The position numbers and the translations under genes were made by a program. Positions 43,871-52,743 of a stretch of 64,000 bases of DNA are shown piece after piece. Numbering within the stretch: position 1 is the stretch's first letter; every line of letters starts with the position of its first letter. The DNA is from Vibrio neptunius (GTDB taxonomy: Bacteria; Pseudomonadota; Gammaproteobacteria; Enterobacterales; Vibrionaceae): assembly GCF_000967495.1 (NCBI RefSeq), contig NZ_JXXU01000043.1, forward strand, positions 1 to 64,000. Reading direction: 5' to 3'. The notes under the pieces are model-generated. The model ran no database searches. It had not been told where the DNA came from and worked only from the letters and a program-made list of their open reading frames with translations.

Positions 43871-45268
43871 CTATAGCATCCACATTCTTGCTGTGCGGGC
43901 CGGAATATTGAATGTATGGTTACGCGATGTGACGACAGTGGTATCTCCAGTTAGCGTATCTTTGTAAGCAAGGTTCCAGTTGAACTCATGTTGATACGTA
44001 TCCACTGTTATAGACTTTGCTTCGCCACACTTATTGATGCCAACGACGCCCGCTTTACCACGCTTGAAAACCAGCGTGCATTGATCACTGTGCACAACAG
44101 TCATTGGTTTACCTTGCATTGAGTTATGGAACTTAAGCATGTTGATCATTGTGGTGTCTTTCCATACGTCAGCCCAGCGACCATTATCTCTATCTTCGCT
44201 GTCTGGTAGTTCATCACTATAGATAAGTGGTGTGCCGCCATCTTTACCCAATACGTAGGCATACGCTAACTGCTCATCTTTGGGGTCCATAATTTGATAG
44301 CGAAAACCATCGTTGGTGGGAATGTCGTGTGTCACAGTGAAGGTGATGGCACGTGAATTCTCTAAAGCTTGACCGAACGCTTGAGGATCATGGAGTTGGC
44401 TTAATCCACCACTGAAAGAGAAAGCGCTGCGAATAGAAGCGAACAGAGGGAAATCGTAAGCGGCATGATCGGTGTTGTTTAAATAGGGTGCTAAAAAGGC
44501 TTCATAACCGCTATCGCCCTTACCACCACTGGTAATTACCTCACCGAAAACATGCATTCCAGCAGTAATGTCTGATGTGAAAATCTGATCGATTTGATAC
44601 TGGCTCATGTGTTTGACGGCATCAATGCGAAACCCCTTGATTCCCATAGACTTGAGGGCATGAAGGTAGTTTTTCTGCTGTGACACAACCCAGTTATTGG
44701 GATCTAAATCTGGTAGTCCGGTATCGCCATTGTCACCACAAAGTCGCCAGTACTGTACGTGACCAGGGTCGTTCCAGTTGGTGATACAACCCGCTGGGTG
44801 GAAGTCATTGCCAGAAAAAAGATTTTGGCTCAAGTTGCCAAATAAGGTCTGGTTGGCGTAGTAGTGACTTCGTGAAGCGTACTCGTTAAGTACGTCTGAG
44901 CCTGGGTAGTTGAGATCGCTGCGCTTTGACGCCTCATTGGCCATATGGTTGAGGACAACATCGGCATAGACTTCGACGCCTTGTGTTTTAAGTGCAGCGA
45001 TCATGGCTTCTAAGTCTTGTTTATTGCCCAGTGGAGAGTCGATAACACGAAAATCCTGAGGTTGATAGCGTGCCCACCATTTTGTGCCGCTAGATTTCAT
45101 CGCGGGAGAAATTAGAACCTTTTTGAATCCGTTAGCGGCGATTTGCTGGGCGTTGTTTGTCACATCCGAATATTTCCAGTTGAACGCGTGTAGGATTGCG
45201 TCGGCATAGGTCAGTTGCGGTGCGCTGAGCGCAGCAGTGGCAGCGAGTAAAGTTGTTATTTTTTTCAT
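43871..45268 (-). CDS. amyA: Secreted alpha-amylase (GH13)
   Basis: A 465-residue exported enzyme (signal peptide MKKITTLLAATAALSAPQLT...). The four GH13 regions appear in order: DVVLNHMANEA (region I), GFRIDAVKHM (nucleophile Asp), HVFGEVIT (acid/base Glu) and FTVTHDIPTND (stabilising Asp). A GTPLIYSDE stretch and a C-terminal beta domain follow. It breaks down starch and glycogen outside the cell or in the periplasm. In place of the common HD pair in TFVENHD-like region IV it has THD. The upstream region has a 9-bp inverted repeat that may bind a regulator. Confidence 0.93.
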   Translation of the reverse strand: MKKITTLLAATAALSAPQLTYADAILHAFNWKYSDVTNNAQQIAANGFKKVLISPAMKSSGTKWWARYQPQDFRVIDSPLGNKQDLEAMIAALKTQGVEVYADVVLNHMANEASKRSDLNYPGSDVLNEYASRSHYYANQTLFGNLSQNLFSGNDFHPAGCITNWNDPGHVQYWRLCGDNGDTGLPDLDPNNWVVSQQKNYLHALKSMGIKGFRIDAVKHMSQYQIDQIFTSDITAGMHVFGEVITSGGKGDSGYEAFLAPYLNNTDHAAYDFPLFASIRSAFSFSGGLSQLHDPQAFGQALENSRAITFTVTHDIPTNDGFRYQIMDPKDEQLAYAYVLGKDGGTPLIYSDELPDSEDRDNGRWADVWKDTTMINMLKFHNSMQGKPMTVVHSDQCTLVFKRGKAGVVGINKCGEAKSITVDTYQHEFNWNLAYKDTLTGDTTVVTSRNHTFNIPARTARMWML

Positions 45269-45594
45269 AGGGTGTTTCTCGTTATTGATATTCAGGGCAA
45301 TGATATTTTTATAAATTGCTATTAATAGTGCTTGAAATGGAAGACTGGATTACGGTCACACTCTGTAGGGGGGCAATTTACAAAATTCCTACAGGGGTAG
45401 AATTTTGTGATGAGTTTGGTTATTTTGCGTTCGAATTGGTTGGTAAATGTCCAATTTTCAAGGGTTAAATGACGCCTCGCTGCTGACAGATGATTGTCGT
45501 CGTTGCGCAAATCAAAGAATGACGAATAGTGAAAATGATCCGTAATGTTTAGTAGACTGTGTCCCTAATTACAAAATGATAAAGGGAAATGAGA
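45269..45594. other. Intergenic region between amyA and the divergent dehydrogenase, with inverted repeat
   Basis: No gene is seen. An inverted repeat ACAAAATTC (45380-45388) / GAATTTTGT (45400-45408) with an 11-bp spacer containing AGGGG sits 112 bp before the amyA start, and AGGGGGGC lies just left of it. The runs of G recall activator sites of the MalT kind, but the match to any known box is loose. Confidence 0.4.
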
Positions 45595-46473
45595 ATGAGT
45601 CAGCAGAAAGTCGCGTTTATTGGCTTGGGTGTAATGGGCTACCCTATGGCAGGCTACTTAAGTAAAGCGGGATATTCCACCAAAGTGTTTAACCGCACTA
45701 AAACCAAAGCAGACAAATGGGCTGAGGAATACCAAGGTGTTGCGTGTGAGACGCCTAAACAAGCGGCTCAGGATTGTGATGTTGTGTTTGTTTGCGTCGG
45801 TAATGACGACGACGTACGCAGTGTGATTTACGGTGAAGATGGCGTTCTTGCTGGATTGAAGGCAGGAGCTGTGCTGGTGGACCATACGACAACGTCCGCT
45901 GAGCTAGCGGTTGAATTGTCGGCTGCAGCTAAAGAAAACGGCAATCAGTTTATTGATGCGCCAGTTTCTGGTGGTCAAGCGGGCGCTGAGAATGGCGTGT
46001 TGACCATTATGTGTGGCGGTGATCAAGTGGTGTTCGAACAAATCTCACCAGTGATGGATGTGTACGCTAAACAAATGACGTTGCTGGGAGAAAATGGCCA
46101 GGGTCAACGCTGTAAAATGGTTAACCAAATTTGTATTGGCGGTATTCTGCAGGGGCTTAGCGAAGCGTTGCTACTCGCTCAAAAATCTGGTTTGGATGTA
46201 AAACAAGTGGTTGAAACCCTCAAACATGGTGCAGCGGGTTCATGGCAAATGGAAAATCGCGCCGTGACCATGTCACAAGATAAGTTTGATTTTGGTTTTG
46301 CTATTGATTGGATGCGCAAAGACTTAGGGTTCTGCCTGAAAGAAGCGGAACGAGCCGGGCTAGATTTACCGTTAACTAAGAAGGTCGATGAGCAATACGC
46401 TGAGCTACAACAAGATGGCTATGGGCGTATGGATACTTCTGTTCTGATGAAAGCGGTGGCGAAAAAACAATAA
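45595..46473 (+). CDS. NAD(P)-dependent beta-hydroxyacid dehydrogenase (3-hydroxyisobutyrate dehydrogenase family)
   Basis: A 292-residue enzyme from ATG 45595 (AAGGGA nine bases upstream; ATG 45589 is too close to it). The N-terminal nucleotide loop is FIGLGVMGYPMAGYLS. The substrate-binding motif DAPVSGGQAGAENGVLTIM and the catalytic Lys segment QRCKMVNQI are complete. Members oxidise 3-hydroxyisobutyrate, tartronate semialdehyde or related acids; which one applies here is not clear. No valine or glyoxylate pathway genes are adjacent. Confidence 0.88.
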   Translation: MSQQKVAFIGLGVMGYPMAGYLSKAGYSTKVFNRTKTKADKWAEEYQGVACETPKQAAQDCDVVFVCVGNDDDVRSVIYGEDGVLAGLKAGAVLVDHTTTSAELAVELSAAAKENGNQFIDAPVSGGQAGAENGVLTIMCGGDQVVFEQISPVMDVYAKQMTLLGENGQGQRCKMVNQICIGGILQGLSEALLLAQKSGLDVKQVVETLKHGAAGSWQMENRAVTMSQDKFDFGFAIDWMRKDLGFCLKEAERAGLDLPLTKKVDEQYAELQQDGYGRMDTSVLMKAVAKKQ

Positions 46474-46488
46474 GCGCTGAGTCAAACA

Positions 46489-46523
46489 ATACGCCGATGC
46501 GTGCAGGTTAGCGATCGGCGTAT
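46489..46523 (+). terminator. Hairpin after the hydroxyacid dehydrogenase gene
   Basis: ATACGCCGAT (46489-46498) and ATCGGCGTAT (46514-46523) form a perfect 10-bp stem 16 bp after the stop codon. No T run follows, so it may end transcription weakly or protect the 3' end. Confidence 0.5.
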
Positions 46524-46558
46524 GGAATTCAGTACTGATTCAAGCGGGATACTCTATA

Positions 46559-46618
46559 TCAGTAGAAGATGAACAGCTCTTTGGTGTCAAATAACTTAAA
46601 GAATTCGAATCCTTTCAT
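46559..46618 (-). CDS. Candidate 19-residue peptide
   Basis: Read leftward, GAGGAG lies at a proper distance before an ATG at 46618. The peptide is MKGFEFFKLFDTKELFIFY, rich in Phe and charged residues. It is downstream of katG on the same strand. It may be a leader or stand-alone microprotein; alternatively the ribosome-binding site is chance. Evidence is limited to the start context. Confidence 0.3.
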   Translation of the reverse strand: MKGFEFFKLFDTKELFIFY

Positions 46619-46780
46619 AGCCAACTCTCCTCATTTGTAACATCTATGGTTAATGGATTGGTGAAGTCTTATATGAGCTTCATTGCTTAACTGCTGTTAC
46701 CTATCTAAAACTAGTGCAACCTACAGTTTTTTGCCAAATTGTTGATGAGTTAAACATCTGTCCAGATCAAATCTCTGCTA

Positions 46781-46807
46781 CCCCACGGACTCACAAAAAC
46801 CGTGGGG
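46781..46807 (-). terminator. Hairpin after katG
   Basis: CCCCACGG (46781-46788) pairs with CCGTGGGG (46800-46807), 13 bp past the katG stop. There is no T run on the leftward side, so efficiency as a terminator is uncertain. Apart from this hairpin and the candidate peptide, the 46524-46819 gap shows no gene. Confidence 0.5.
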
Positions 46808-46819
46808 CGTTATTGCAAG

Positions 46820-48997
46820 TTATTGTTTCAAATCGAAGCGGTCAGCGTTCATTACTTTGGTCCAAGCGTCTACGAAGTCGCGGACGAACTTCTCTTTGTT
46901 ATCATCCTGAGCGTAGACTTCAGCGTAAGCACGTAGGATGGAGTTAGATCCAAATACAAGGTCGACTCGGGTTGCTGTCCATTTTTCTTCACCGCTGCTG
47001 CGCTCGACAATAGAGTAGGAGTTACGCCCAGTTGGCTTCCATGTGTATCGCATGTCTGTCAGGTTGATGAAGAAATCGTTCGTCAGTGCACCGACATTAT
47101 CAGTGAATACACCGTGACTAGACCCAGAGTGGTTGGTTCCAAGCACACGCATACCACCAATCAGAACCGTCATTTCTGGGGCCGTTAAACCCAATAGCTG
47201 TGCATGGTCTAACATCAACTCTTCAGGGCTTACCGCATAATGCTGCTTCTGCCAGTTTCGGAATCCGTCAGCGACAGGCTCCAGCACATCAAAGGAATCG
47301 ACATCTGTTTGGGCAGCACTTGCATCACCACGTCCCGGAGCAAAAGGAACGGAGATGTTTATACCAGCGGCGCGCGCTGCTTGCTCAATGCCAACGTTAC
47401 CAGCAAGAACTATGGTATCCGCGACACTTACTCCTGACTCAGAGGCGATACCCTCTAGAACCGAAAGGACTTTAGCGAGCTTTTCGGGTTCGTTACCTTG
47501 CCAACGATTTTGTGGCGCAAGGCGGATACGAGCACCATTAGCGCCGCCACGTTTGTCTGAGTTACGATAGGTACGGGCGCTGTCCCAAGCGGTTGAAACC
47601 ATCTCGCTAACGCTTAAACCACTTGCGGCGATTTTAGCTTTGACCGCTGCAACATCGTAATTGCTTTGACCAGCAGGGACAGGATCTTGCCAAGTTAGCT
47701 CTTCTGCCGGAACATCTGGGCCGAAGTAGCGGGATTTTGGCCCCATGTCGCGGTGAGTCAGCTTAAACCACGCACGAGCGAAGGTGTCGGAGAAGTAAGC
47801 GGGATCCTTGTAGAAGCGTTCTGATATCTTGCGGTATTCAGGATCAATTTTCAGCGCCATATCGGCATCAGTCATGATTGGGTTATGACGAATACTTGCA
47901 TCTTCGACATCAACAGGTTTGTCTTCCTCTTTGATGTTGTCTGGTTCCCACTGCCATGCACCCGCTGGACTCTTTTGCAAAGACCAGTCATAGCTGAACA
48001 GCAGATGGAAGAAACCGTTATCCCATTGAGTTGGATGGGTTGTCCACGCACCTTCCAACCCACTGGTCACAGTGTCACGGCCAATACCACGAGAGGTATG
48101 GTTGTTCCATCCAAGACCTTGTTCATCTAGCTCTGCACGCTCTGGTTCGGCACCCAGTTTATCGGCGTCTCCATTACCATGTGCTTTACCCACGGTGTGG
48201 CCACCAGCGGTCAGTGCGACAGTTTCTTCATCGTTCATTCCCATACGTTCAAAAGTGACACGCATGTCCTGAGCCGTTTTTAGTGGGTCTGGTTTACCAT
48301 CAACACCTTCAGGGTTTACGTAGATTAAGCCCATCATGACAGCGGCAAGCGGGTTTTCTAAGTCACGCTCACCCGAATAGCGACTGTTTTCACCACCGCT
48401 CTCTGCTAGCCATTCTGTTTCTGCGCCCCAGTAGATGTCTTTTTCTGGGTGCCAGATGTCTTCGCGACCAAATGCAAAGCCGAAGGTTTTCAAGCCCATG
48501 GATTCATAAGCCATGTTGCCAGCTAGGATCATCAGATCAGCCCAACTGATTTTATTGCCATATTTCTGTTTAATAGGCCAAAGCAAGCGACGAGCTTTGT
48601 CTAGGTTTGCATTGTCAGGCCAAGAGTTCAGAGGAGCAAAGCGTTGGTTACCGGTATCCGCACCACCGCGACCATCGCCAGTACGATAAGAGCCTGCAGA
48701 GTGCCATGCCATCCGAATCATTAAGCCACCGTAATGGCCCCAGTCTGCTGGCCACCAGTCCTGACTATCAGTCATCAGAGCTTTAACATCATTCTTTAAG
48801 GCTTCAACATCGAGCTTTTTAAGCTCTTCACGATAGTTAAAGTCTAGGCCCATTGGATTCGATTTCTGGTCGTGCTGATGCAAGATGTCGAGGTTGAGGG
48901 CGTTTGGCCACCAAGCTACGTTAGATGAGTCTGAAGAAGTTGCACCGCCATGCATGACAGGACATTTACCGCCAGTATTCACGTTTTTGTGTTCCAT
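46820..48997 (-). CDS. katG: Catalase-peroxidase KatG
   Basis: A 725-residue bifunctional haem enzyme of normal KatG length, made of two duplicated peroxidase-like halves. The distal site is RMAWHSAGSYRTGDGRGG (Arg, Trp and His), the Tyr of the Met-Tyr-Trp cross-link is in GLIYVNPEGVDG, and the proximal His is in TAGGHTVGKAHG. It begins MEHKNVNTGGKCPVMHGGAT, with no signal peptide, so it is cytosolic. It removes hydrogen peroxide. AAAGGAG precedes the start. OxyR-like half sites lie 80-225 bp upstream (49079-49221). Confidence 0.96.
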   Translation of the reverse strand: MEHKNVNTGGKCPVMHGGATSSDSSNVAWWPNALNLDILHQHDQKSNPMGLDFNYREELKKLDVEALKNDVKALMTDSQDWWPADWGHYGGLMIRMAWHSAGSYRTGDGRGGADTGNQRFAPLNSWPDNANLDKARRLLWPIKQKYGNKISWADLMILAGNMAYESMGLKTFGFAFGREDIWHPEKDIYWGAETEWLAESGGENSRYSGERDLENPLAAVMMGLIYVNPEGVDGKPDPLKTAQDMRVTFERMGMNDEETVALTAGGHTVGKAHGNGDADKLGAEPERAELDEQGLGWNNHTSRGIGRDTVTSGLEGAWTTHPTQWDNGFFHLLFSYDWSLQKSPAGAWQWEPDNIKEEDKPVDVEDASIRHNPIMTDADMALKIDPEYRKISERFYKDPAYFSDTFARAWFKLTHRDMGPKSRYFGPDVPAEELTWQDPVPAGQSNYDVAAVKAKIAASGLSVSEMVSTAWDSARTYRNSDKRGGANGARIRLAPQNRWQGNEPEKLAKVLSVLEGIASESGVSVADTIVLAGNVGIEQAARAAGINISVPFAPGRGDASAAQTDVDSFDVLEPVADGFRNWQKQHYAVSPEELMLDHAQLLGLTAPEMTVLIGGMRVLGTNHSGSSHGVFTDNVGALTNDFFINLTDMRYTWKPTGRNSYSIVERSSGEEKWTATRVDLVFGSNSILRAYAEVYAQDDNKEKFVRDFVDAWTKVMNADRFDLKQ

Positions 48998-49078
48998 GAT
49001 TTGCTCCTTTAGTATCGCTTATTCACGGTCACCACTTTGATGTTTCTTATATCGGTGACCATCGAATCATTGGTTAGC

Positions 49079-49221
49079 CAGTTAAAACCAAGGACGTTTT
49101 CTATCGGTCTAGCGTCTGATTGAATATCCGTCATTGGAATGACTTGATAGCATTGAGGATAGATGGCGAGAGAGCTTTTATAAAACTGGTTGTGGCTATG
49201 TTATTGATAGACGTTTTCTAT
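49079..49221 (-). promoter_or_regulatory. OxyR-like half-sites upstream of katG
   Basis: At 49185-49221 the array ACTG-N7-CTAT-N7-ATAG-N7-CTAT matches the OxyR pattern (ATAG-N7-CTAT-N7-ATAG-N7-CTAT) at three of four tetramers with exact spacing. A second, weaker copy sits at 49079-49104, and the 13-mer GACGTTTTCTATC occurs in both (49093-49105, 49210-49222). OxyR activation of katG is well established in other gammaproteobacteria. The rest of the 321-bp katG-GST gap shows nothing else apart from the terminator at 49278-49307. Confidence 0.6.
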
Positions 49222-49277
49222 CTCATGCATACCGATGGCGTAAGAGGCAAAATATCACGGAAATTTAAAAAGGGAGG

Positions 49278-49307
49278 CAGGGCTGCCAGCGAAGATTGGC
49301 AACCCTG
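49278..49307 (-). terminator. Terminator after the GST gene
   Basis: CAGGG/CCCTG and TGCCA/TGGCA pair (49278-49307) with one internal mismatch. Leftward, a run of five T residues follows after seven bases. Confidence 0.5.
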
Positions 49308-49318
49308 TACACGAGTAA

Positions 49319-49936
49319 TTAGCTGAACTTTATTTCAAGCTGTTCGGCGGTCTGCCAACTATCGTGGCTGGCAAGTTGTGAGGCATACTGGGCAATATTG
49401 GTGTAGCGCTCAAGTAAGCCAAAGTTCGTCAGAATATCAACAATAAATGACATCATAATATCCGCACCAGTGAGTTTTTCGGCGACTAGGTAACGCTTGC
49501 CTTGCAAACGCTGGTCGACATAACTCATCACTTTGTGCAACTCGACTTCAGCATAGTCAGGTAGGAAGTTCATTTGAGCGCCATCTTTAGAAACGAAGAC
49601 CTTTAGTAGTAACGGTAGAGCAGCAGAGCTTTCTGCAAAGTGCAGCCACTGCAGGTAGTCGAGGTGGTCATCAGAGCCTTTGGCTGGCGCAAGCTTCTCT
49701 GGCGCATACTTATCGATAAGATATTCAGTGATTGCGCCAGACTCTGCAATGACCCGGCCATCTTCTTCAATCACCGGAGATTTACCCAGTGGGTGGATAG
49801 ATTTAAGCTCTGGTGGCGCGAGAAAGGTCACGCTGTCGCGGTGATAAGGTACGATGTCATAATCGATGCCTAGCTCTTCTAACAACCAGATAATACGTTT
49901 GGAGCGAGACTGGTTAAGGTGATGTAGTTTAATCAT
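49319..49936 (-). CDS. Glutathione S-transferase
   Basis: A 205-residue GST with an N-terminal thioredoxin-like domain (MIKLHHLNQSRSKRIIWLLE, cis-Pro in KSPVIEEDG followed by ESGAITEYL) and an all-helical C-terminal domain (LTGADIMMSFIVDIL). The Ser of NQSRSKR is the probable catalytic residue. It lies 12 bp after the MDR reductase gene in the same direction, so the two should be co-expressed under the TetR regulator. It likely conjugates glutathione to electrophiles. Confidence 0.9.
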   Translation of the reverse strand: MIKLHHLNQSRSKRIIWLLEELGIDYDIVPYHRDSVTFLAPPELKSIHPLGKSPVIEEDGRVIAESGAITEYLIDKYAPEKLAPAKGSDDHLDYLQWLHFAESSAALPLLLKVFVSKDGAQMNFLPDYAEVELHKVMSYVDQRLQGKRYLVAEKLTGADIMMSFIVDILTNFGLLERYTNIAQYASQLASHDSWQTAEQLEIKFS

Positions 49937-49948
49937 GCTGACCTCTGC

Positions 49949-50980
49949 TTATAGTGGACGGTTAGTTTTTACAACCAGTTTGCCAAAGTTTCTACCTTCC
50001 AGAAGGCCGATGAATGCTTCTGGCGCATTGTCAAACCCTTCCACTAAATGTTCACGATAATGAATTTTTCCTTCCGCAAGCCATTGGCTCATGTCGGTTG
50101 CAAACTCTTCATAACGATGAGCGTAATCATCAAAAATAATGAAACCCTGCATTTTGATTCGCTTGATCAGCAACTGCCCCATCAGCATTGACATTCTGTC
50201 AGGGCCTTGAGGGAGCGATGTTGCGTTGTATTGAGAAATCAAGCCACACAGTGGAATACGCGCTCCAGTGTTGAGAAGGGGCATCACAGCGTCAAACACT
50301 TTACCGCCAACATTCTCAAAGTAAACGTCGATACCTTGCTCACACGCTGTTGCTAACTGTTGTGCAAAATCTTCCGCTTTATGATCGATACACTCATCAA
50401 AGCCTAATTGTTCTACCGCATAACGACACTTTTCCTCGCCACCGGCAACGCCAATTACACGACAACCTTTTAGTTTGCCTATCTGTCCGACCATAGAACC
50501 TACCGCACCTGTTGCAGCTGCGACTACTAAGGTTTCGCCAGCTTTTGGTTGGCCGATATCCAGTAAGCCCATATAAGCGGTGAAGCCCGGCATACCCATT
50601 ACACCGAGTGCATAAGAGGGGTGAGTTGGGCTCATGCCCATTTTAATCAGGCCTTCACCATTTGAAATGCCATAATCTTGCCAGCCAGTGAAAGCTAATA
50701 CCCATTCACCAACTTGGTAGTCTGGATGATTGGAGGTTTCTACCTGACACACTGTGCCACCGACCATGACATCGTCGATATCAACAGGATCCGCGTAGGA
50801 TTTTGCATCGTTCATGCGGCCACGCATGTAGGGGTCAAGTGACAGATAGACGCTTCTTAGCAGCAATTCACCTTGAGCAGGCGTAGGCTTTTCTGTTTCT
50901 TCTAAGCGGAAGTTTTCGCTAACAGGTGCGCCTACAGGGCGTGAAGCAAGAACAATGCGGCGGTTTACGTTGTTAGTCAT
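49949..50980 (-). CDS. NADP-dependent MDR reductase (CurA/zinc-less double-bond reductase type)
   Basis: A 343-residue medium-chain reductase without zinc ligands. The N-terminal part (LRSVYLSLDPYMRGRM) and the cofactor loop VVAAATGAVGSMVGQIGKLK are those of the prostaglandin-reductase/CurA (YncB) group, and FENVGGKVFDAVM and RIPLCGLISQYNAT are further signatures. These enzymes reduce alpha,beta-unsaturated carbonyls with NADPH. A palindrome (50996-51010), shared with the tetR promoter, lies 16 bp before its start, so it should be repressed by the upstream TetR protein and induced by reactive electrophiles. Confidence 0.9.
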   Translation of the reverse strand: MTNNVNRRIVLASRPVGAPVSENFRLEETEKPTPAQGELLLRSVYLSLDPYMRGRMNDAKSYADPVDIDDVMVGGTVCQVETSNHPDYQVGEWVLAFTGWQDYGISNGEGLIKMGMSPTHPSYALGVMGMPGFTAYMGLLDIGQPKAGETLVVAAATGAVGSMVGQIGKLKGCRVIGVAGGEEKCRYAVEQLGFDECIDHKAEDFAQQLATACEQGIDVYFENVGGKVFDAVMPLLNTGARIPLCGLISQYNATSLPQGPDRMSMLMGQLLIKRIKMQGFIIFDDYAHRYEEFATDMSQWLAEGKIHYREHLVEGFDNAPEAFIGLLEGRNFGKLVVKTNRPL

Positions 50981-50995
50981 TGCGTTTCCTATTAT

Positions 50996-51010
50996 TAGAC
51001 CAGTCGTCTA
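50996..51010. promoter_or_regulatory. Operator of the TetR regulator, copy at the MDR reductase promoter
   Basis: TAGACCAGTCGTCTA is a palindrome with TAGAC/GTCTA arms. The identical 15-mer recurs at 51671-51685 in the tetR promoter. It resembles NemR-type boxes (TAGACC...GGTCTA). Confidence 0.8.
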
Positions 51011-51065
51011 GTTTGGATTTCAAAAAATTCCCGTTGATTTGTTGAATCAAACGGGAATATGTTAC

Positions 51066-51650
51066 TTAAGCGCTAAGTAGAGAGTGAGTGCTCTCTAAAC
51101 TACGTTCAAGATGTGCTTGATCCTGAACCAGTTTGTTGAGAAGGCTAGCACCAAGCCATTGTTGGTAAAGCTGGGTCGCAACTTGCTGCGCATCCAATGC
51201 TTTTATCGAACCGTCTTCGATACCGGATTCTATGCACTGAGCAATGGAATCAATGACTTGTCCCGCACCGCTTGCAAGAGTGATTCGCATCGGCTCAGAC
51301 AAGTCAGAAACCTCGGCACTAAGCTTAACCACCAGACATCGGTTCGCATTACAGACACCATTTTCTACTTCTAGCCAGCGGGAGAAGTACCCCATTATAC
51401 GTTGATAGCCAGTCCCTTGCTCTGCATGAAAAATCACATTGATGCGAGCTAGGTAATTTCTGAAATAATCTTCAATCAGTGCCTCACCAAATAGCTCTTT
51501 GGATTTGAAATAGTGATAGAAGGAGCCTTTTGGCACATCGGCTGTTTTAAGCAGTTCAGATAAACCGACGGCGGTGAAACCTTTGTTCACCACTAATTCG
51601 TAACCCACATTGAGAATATGTTGGCGAGTGTCGTTTGTTTTTTCGTTCAT
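51066..51650 (-). CDS. TetR-family regulator of the MDR reductase / GST genes
   Basis: A 194-residue repressor from ATG 51650 (the frame is open further upstream to 52061 but that part is not protein-like and overlaps the divergent gene). The helix-turn-helix is TRQHILNVGYELVVNKGFTA followed by VGLSELLKTADVPKGSFYHY and FKSKELFGEAL. The Cys in VCNANRCLVVKLSAEVSD sits where NemR/AcuR-type proteins carry reactive residues. Two identical 15-bp palindromes, one before this gene and one before the reductase gene, are the probable operators, giving autoregulation and an electrophile-inducible cluster. Confidence 0.9.
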   Translation of the reverse strand: MNEKTNDTRQHILNVGYELVVNKGFTAVGLSELLKTADVPKGSFYHYFKSKELFGEALIEDYFRNYLARINVIFHAEQGTGYQRIMGYFSRWLEVENGVCNANRCLVVKLSAEVSDLSEPMRITLASGAGQVIDSIAQCIESGIEDGSIKALDAQQVATQLYQQWLGASLLNKLVQDQAHLERSLESTHSLLSA

Positions 51651-51670
51651 GGGCGAACTATAAAACAAAT

Positions 51671-51685
51671 TAGACCAGTCGTCTA
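51671..51685. promoter_or_regulatory. Operator of the TetR regulator, copy at its own promoter
   Basis: TAGACCAGTCGTCTA here is identical to 50996-51010, 20 bp before the tetR start, consistent with autorepression. The remaining 51686-51978 stretch holds no gene I can support. Confidence 0.8.
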
Positions 51686-51978
51686 GAAAGATTTTATAGG
51701 ATGAATTACCGCGCTGTTGAAGGTTAAGCCGCATACTAAAGAAGAACGGCGAGAGTTGGACAGAGTGAAAATGACTCACACAATTACTAACTAAATAAGT
51801 TCCCTTCGAATGATGGAAAAACGCCGAATGGACGTAAAAAGTCAAACGATATTGTTTAGTGATATTACTATTAAAGATAGGTAAATGTAGAAGGTCTTTG
51901 ACTCTATGCAATGAAGTTATTGCTGATAGTTTCATTAAACTTTCGTATTGAGTCATCGCTTTGTATGAAGGAGAGAGG

Positions 51979-52743
51979 ATGAAGTGGTTGCGTTTAGGAA
52001 CGATCATTCTTGCTCTAGCGGCCGTAAAACCTTGTTTGGCAAGGCCAGTTGATTTGGTCACACTGGAATATCCTCCCTACATAGAAATGCAGGGACAACA
52101 GATATCAGGCGTTGCGGTTGAATTAGTCAGGTATGTATTTCACCAGCTTGAAACTCCCGTCAACATTAGGGTACTACCATGGGCAAGAGCACTGACACTT
52201 GTGAAGCGTGGTCGGGCTGATGGCATATTTACCGCATTCAAAAATCCTGAGCGCGAGAAATTTGCCGATTTTAGTCAGAATGTGCTCTTCGTCCAAAACA
52301 TCAGTTTGATGGCGCTCAAAGGCAGTGACTACAAACCTGCGGAAATTTTAGCGGGTGATGTATCCAAAATCGCTTTGTGTGTCGTCAATGGTGTGAGTTA
52401 TGGAAAACGGATGGACGCGAAGATTAAGGAAGGTCGCTTTCGGCTGGTTTTCCAGAGAAACAACACCTCAGAATGTGCCCACCTTGTACGTACTAAACGC
52501 GCTGATATCTGGGTGAACAATGAATTTGGAGCCCGAAGCATTCTGGTTAGAGAAGGGTTGGATAGTGATATTGATATTTTATCGCCTCCCGTTGAAGCAA
52601 CACCCAGCTACATTGCGTTCTCTAAAGACCGCAGCCATTCTGAGTTACTCGAGCGCTTTGATCAAGTACTGTTCGATATGAAGCAAGATGGACGTTACGA
52701 AGCCCTCATCTATGATTACTTTGAGAACATGAGAGTTAAATGA
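51979..52743 (+). CDS. Periplasmic solute-binding protein (SBP_bac_3), without partners
   Basis: A 254-residue exported protein from ATG 51979 (GGAGAG upstream). The signal peptide is MKWLRLGTIILALAAVKPCL... The type-3 solute-binding fold is indicated by LVTLEYPPYIEMQGQQISGV, VRYVFHQLE, ALTLVKRGRADGIFTAFKNP and EREKFADFS. It resembles the kinase-linked binding protein at 27771. No permease or ATPase gene is near, so it may scavenge or sense an amino-acid-like ligand. Its last 8 bp overlap the end of the convergent GNAT gene. Confidence 0.83.
   Translation: MKWLRLGTIILALAAVKPCLARPVDLVTLEYPPYIEMQGQQISGVAVELVRYVFHQLETPVNIRVLPWARALTLVKRGRADGIFTAFKNPEREKFADFSQNVLFVQNISLMALKGSDYKPAEILAGDVSKIALCVVNGVSYGKRMDAKIKEGRFRLVFQRNNTSECAHLVRTKRADIWVNNEFGARSILVREGLDSDIDILSPPVEATPSYIAFSKDRSHSELLERFDQVLFDMKQDGRYEALIYDYFENMRVK

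Noticed and set aside
51651..52061. Open frame extending the TetR protein at 51066-51650 by 137 residues
   Set aside because: The extension has no ribosome-binding site, is not protein-like in composition, overlaps the operator and the divergent binding-protein gene, and would put the helix-turn-helix in the middle of the protein.
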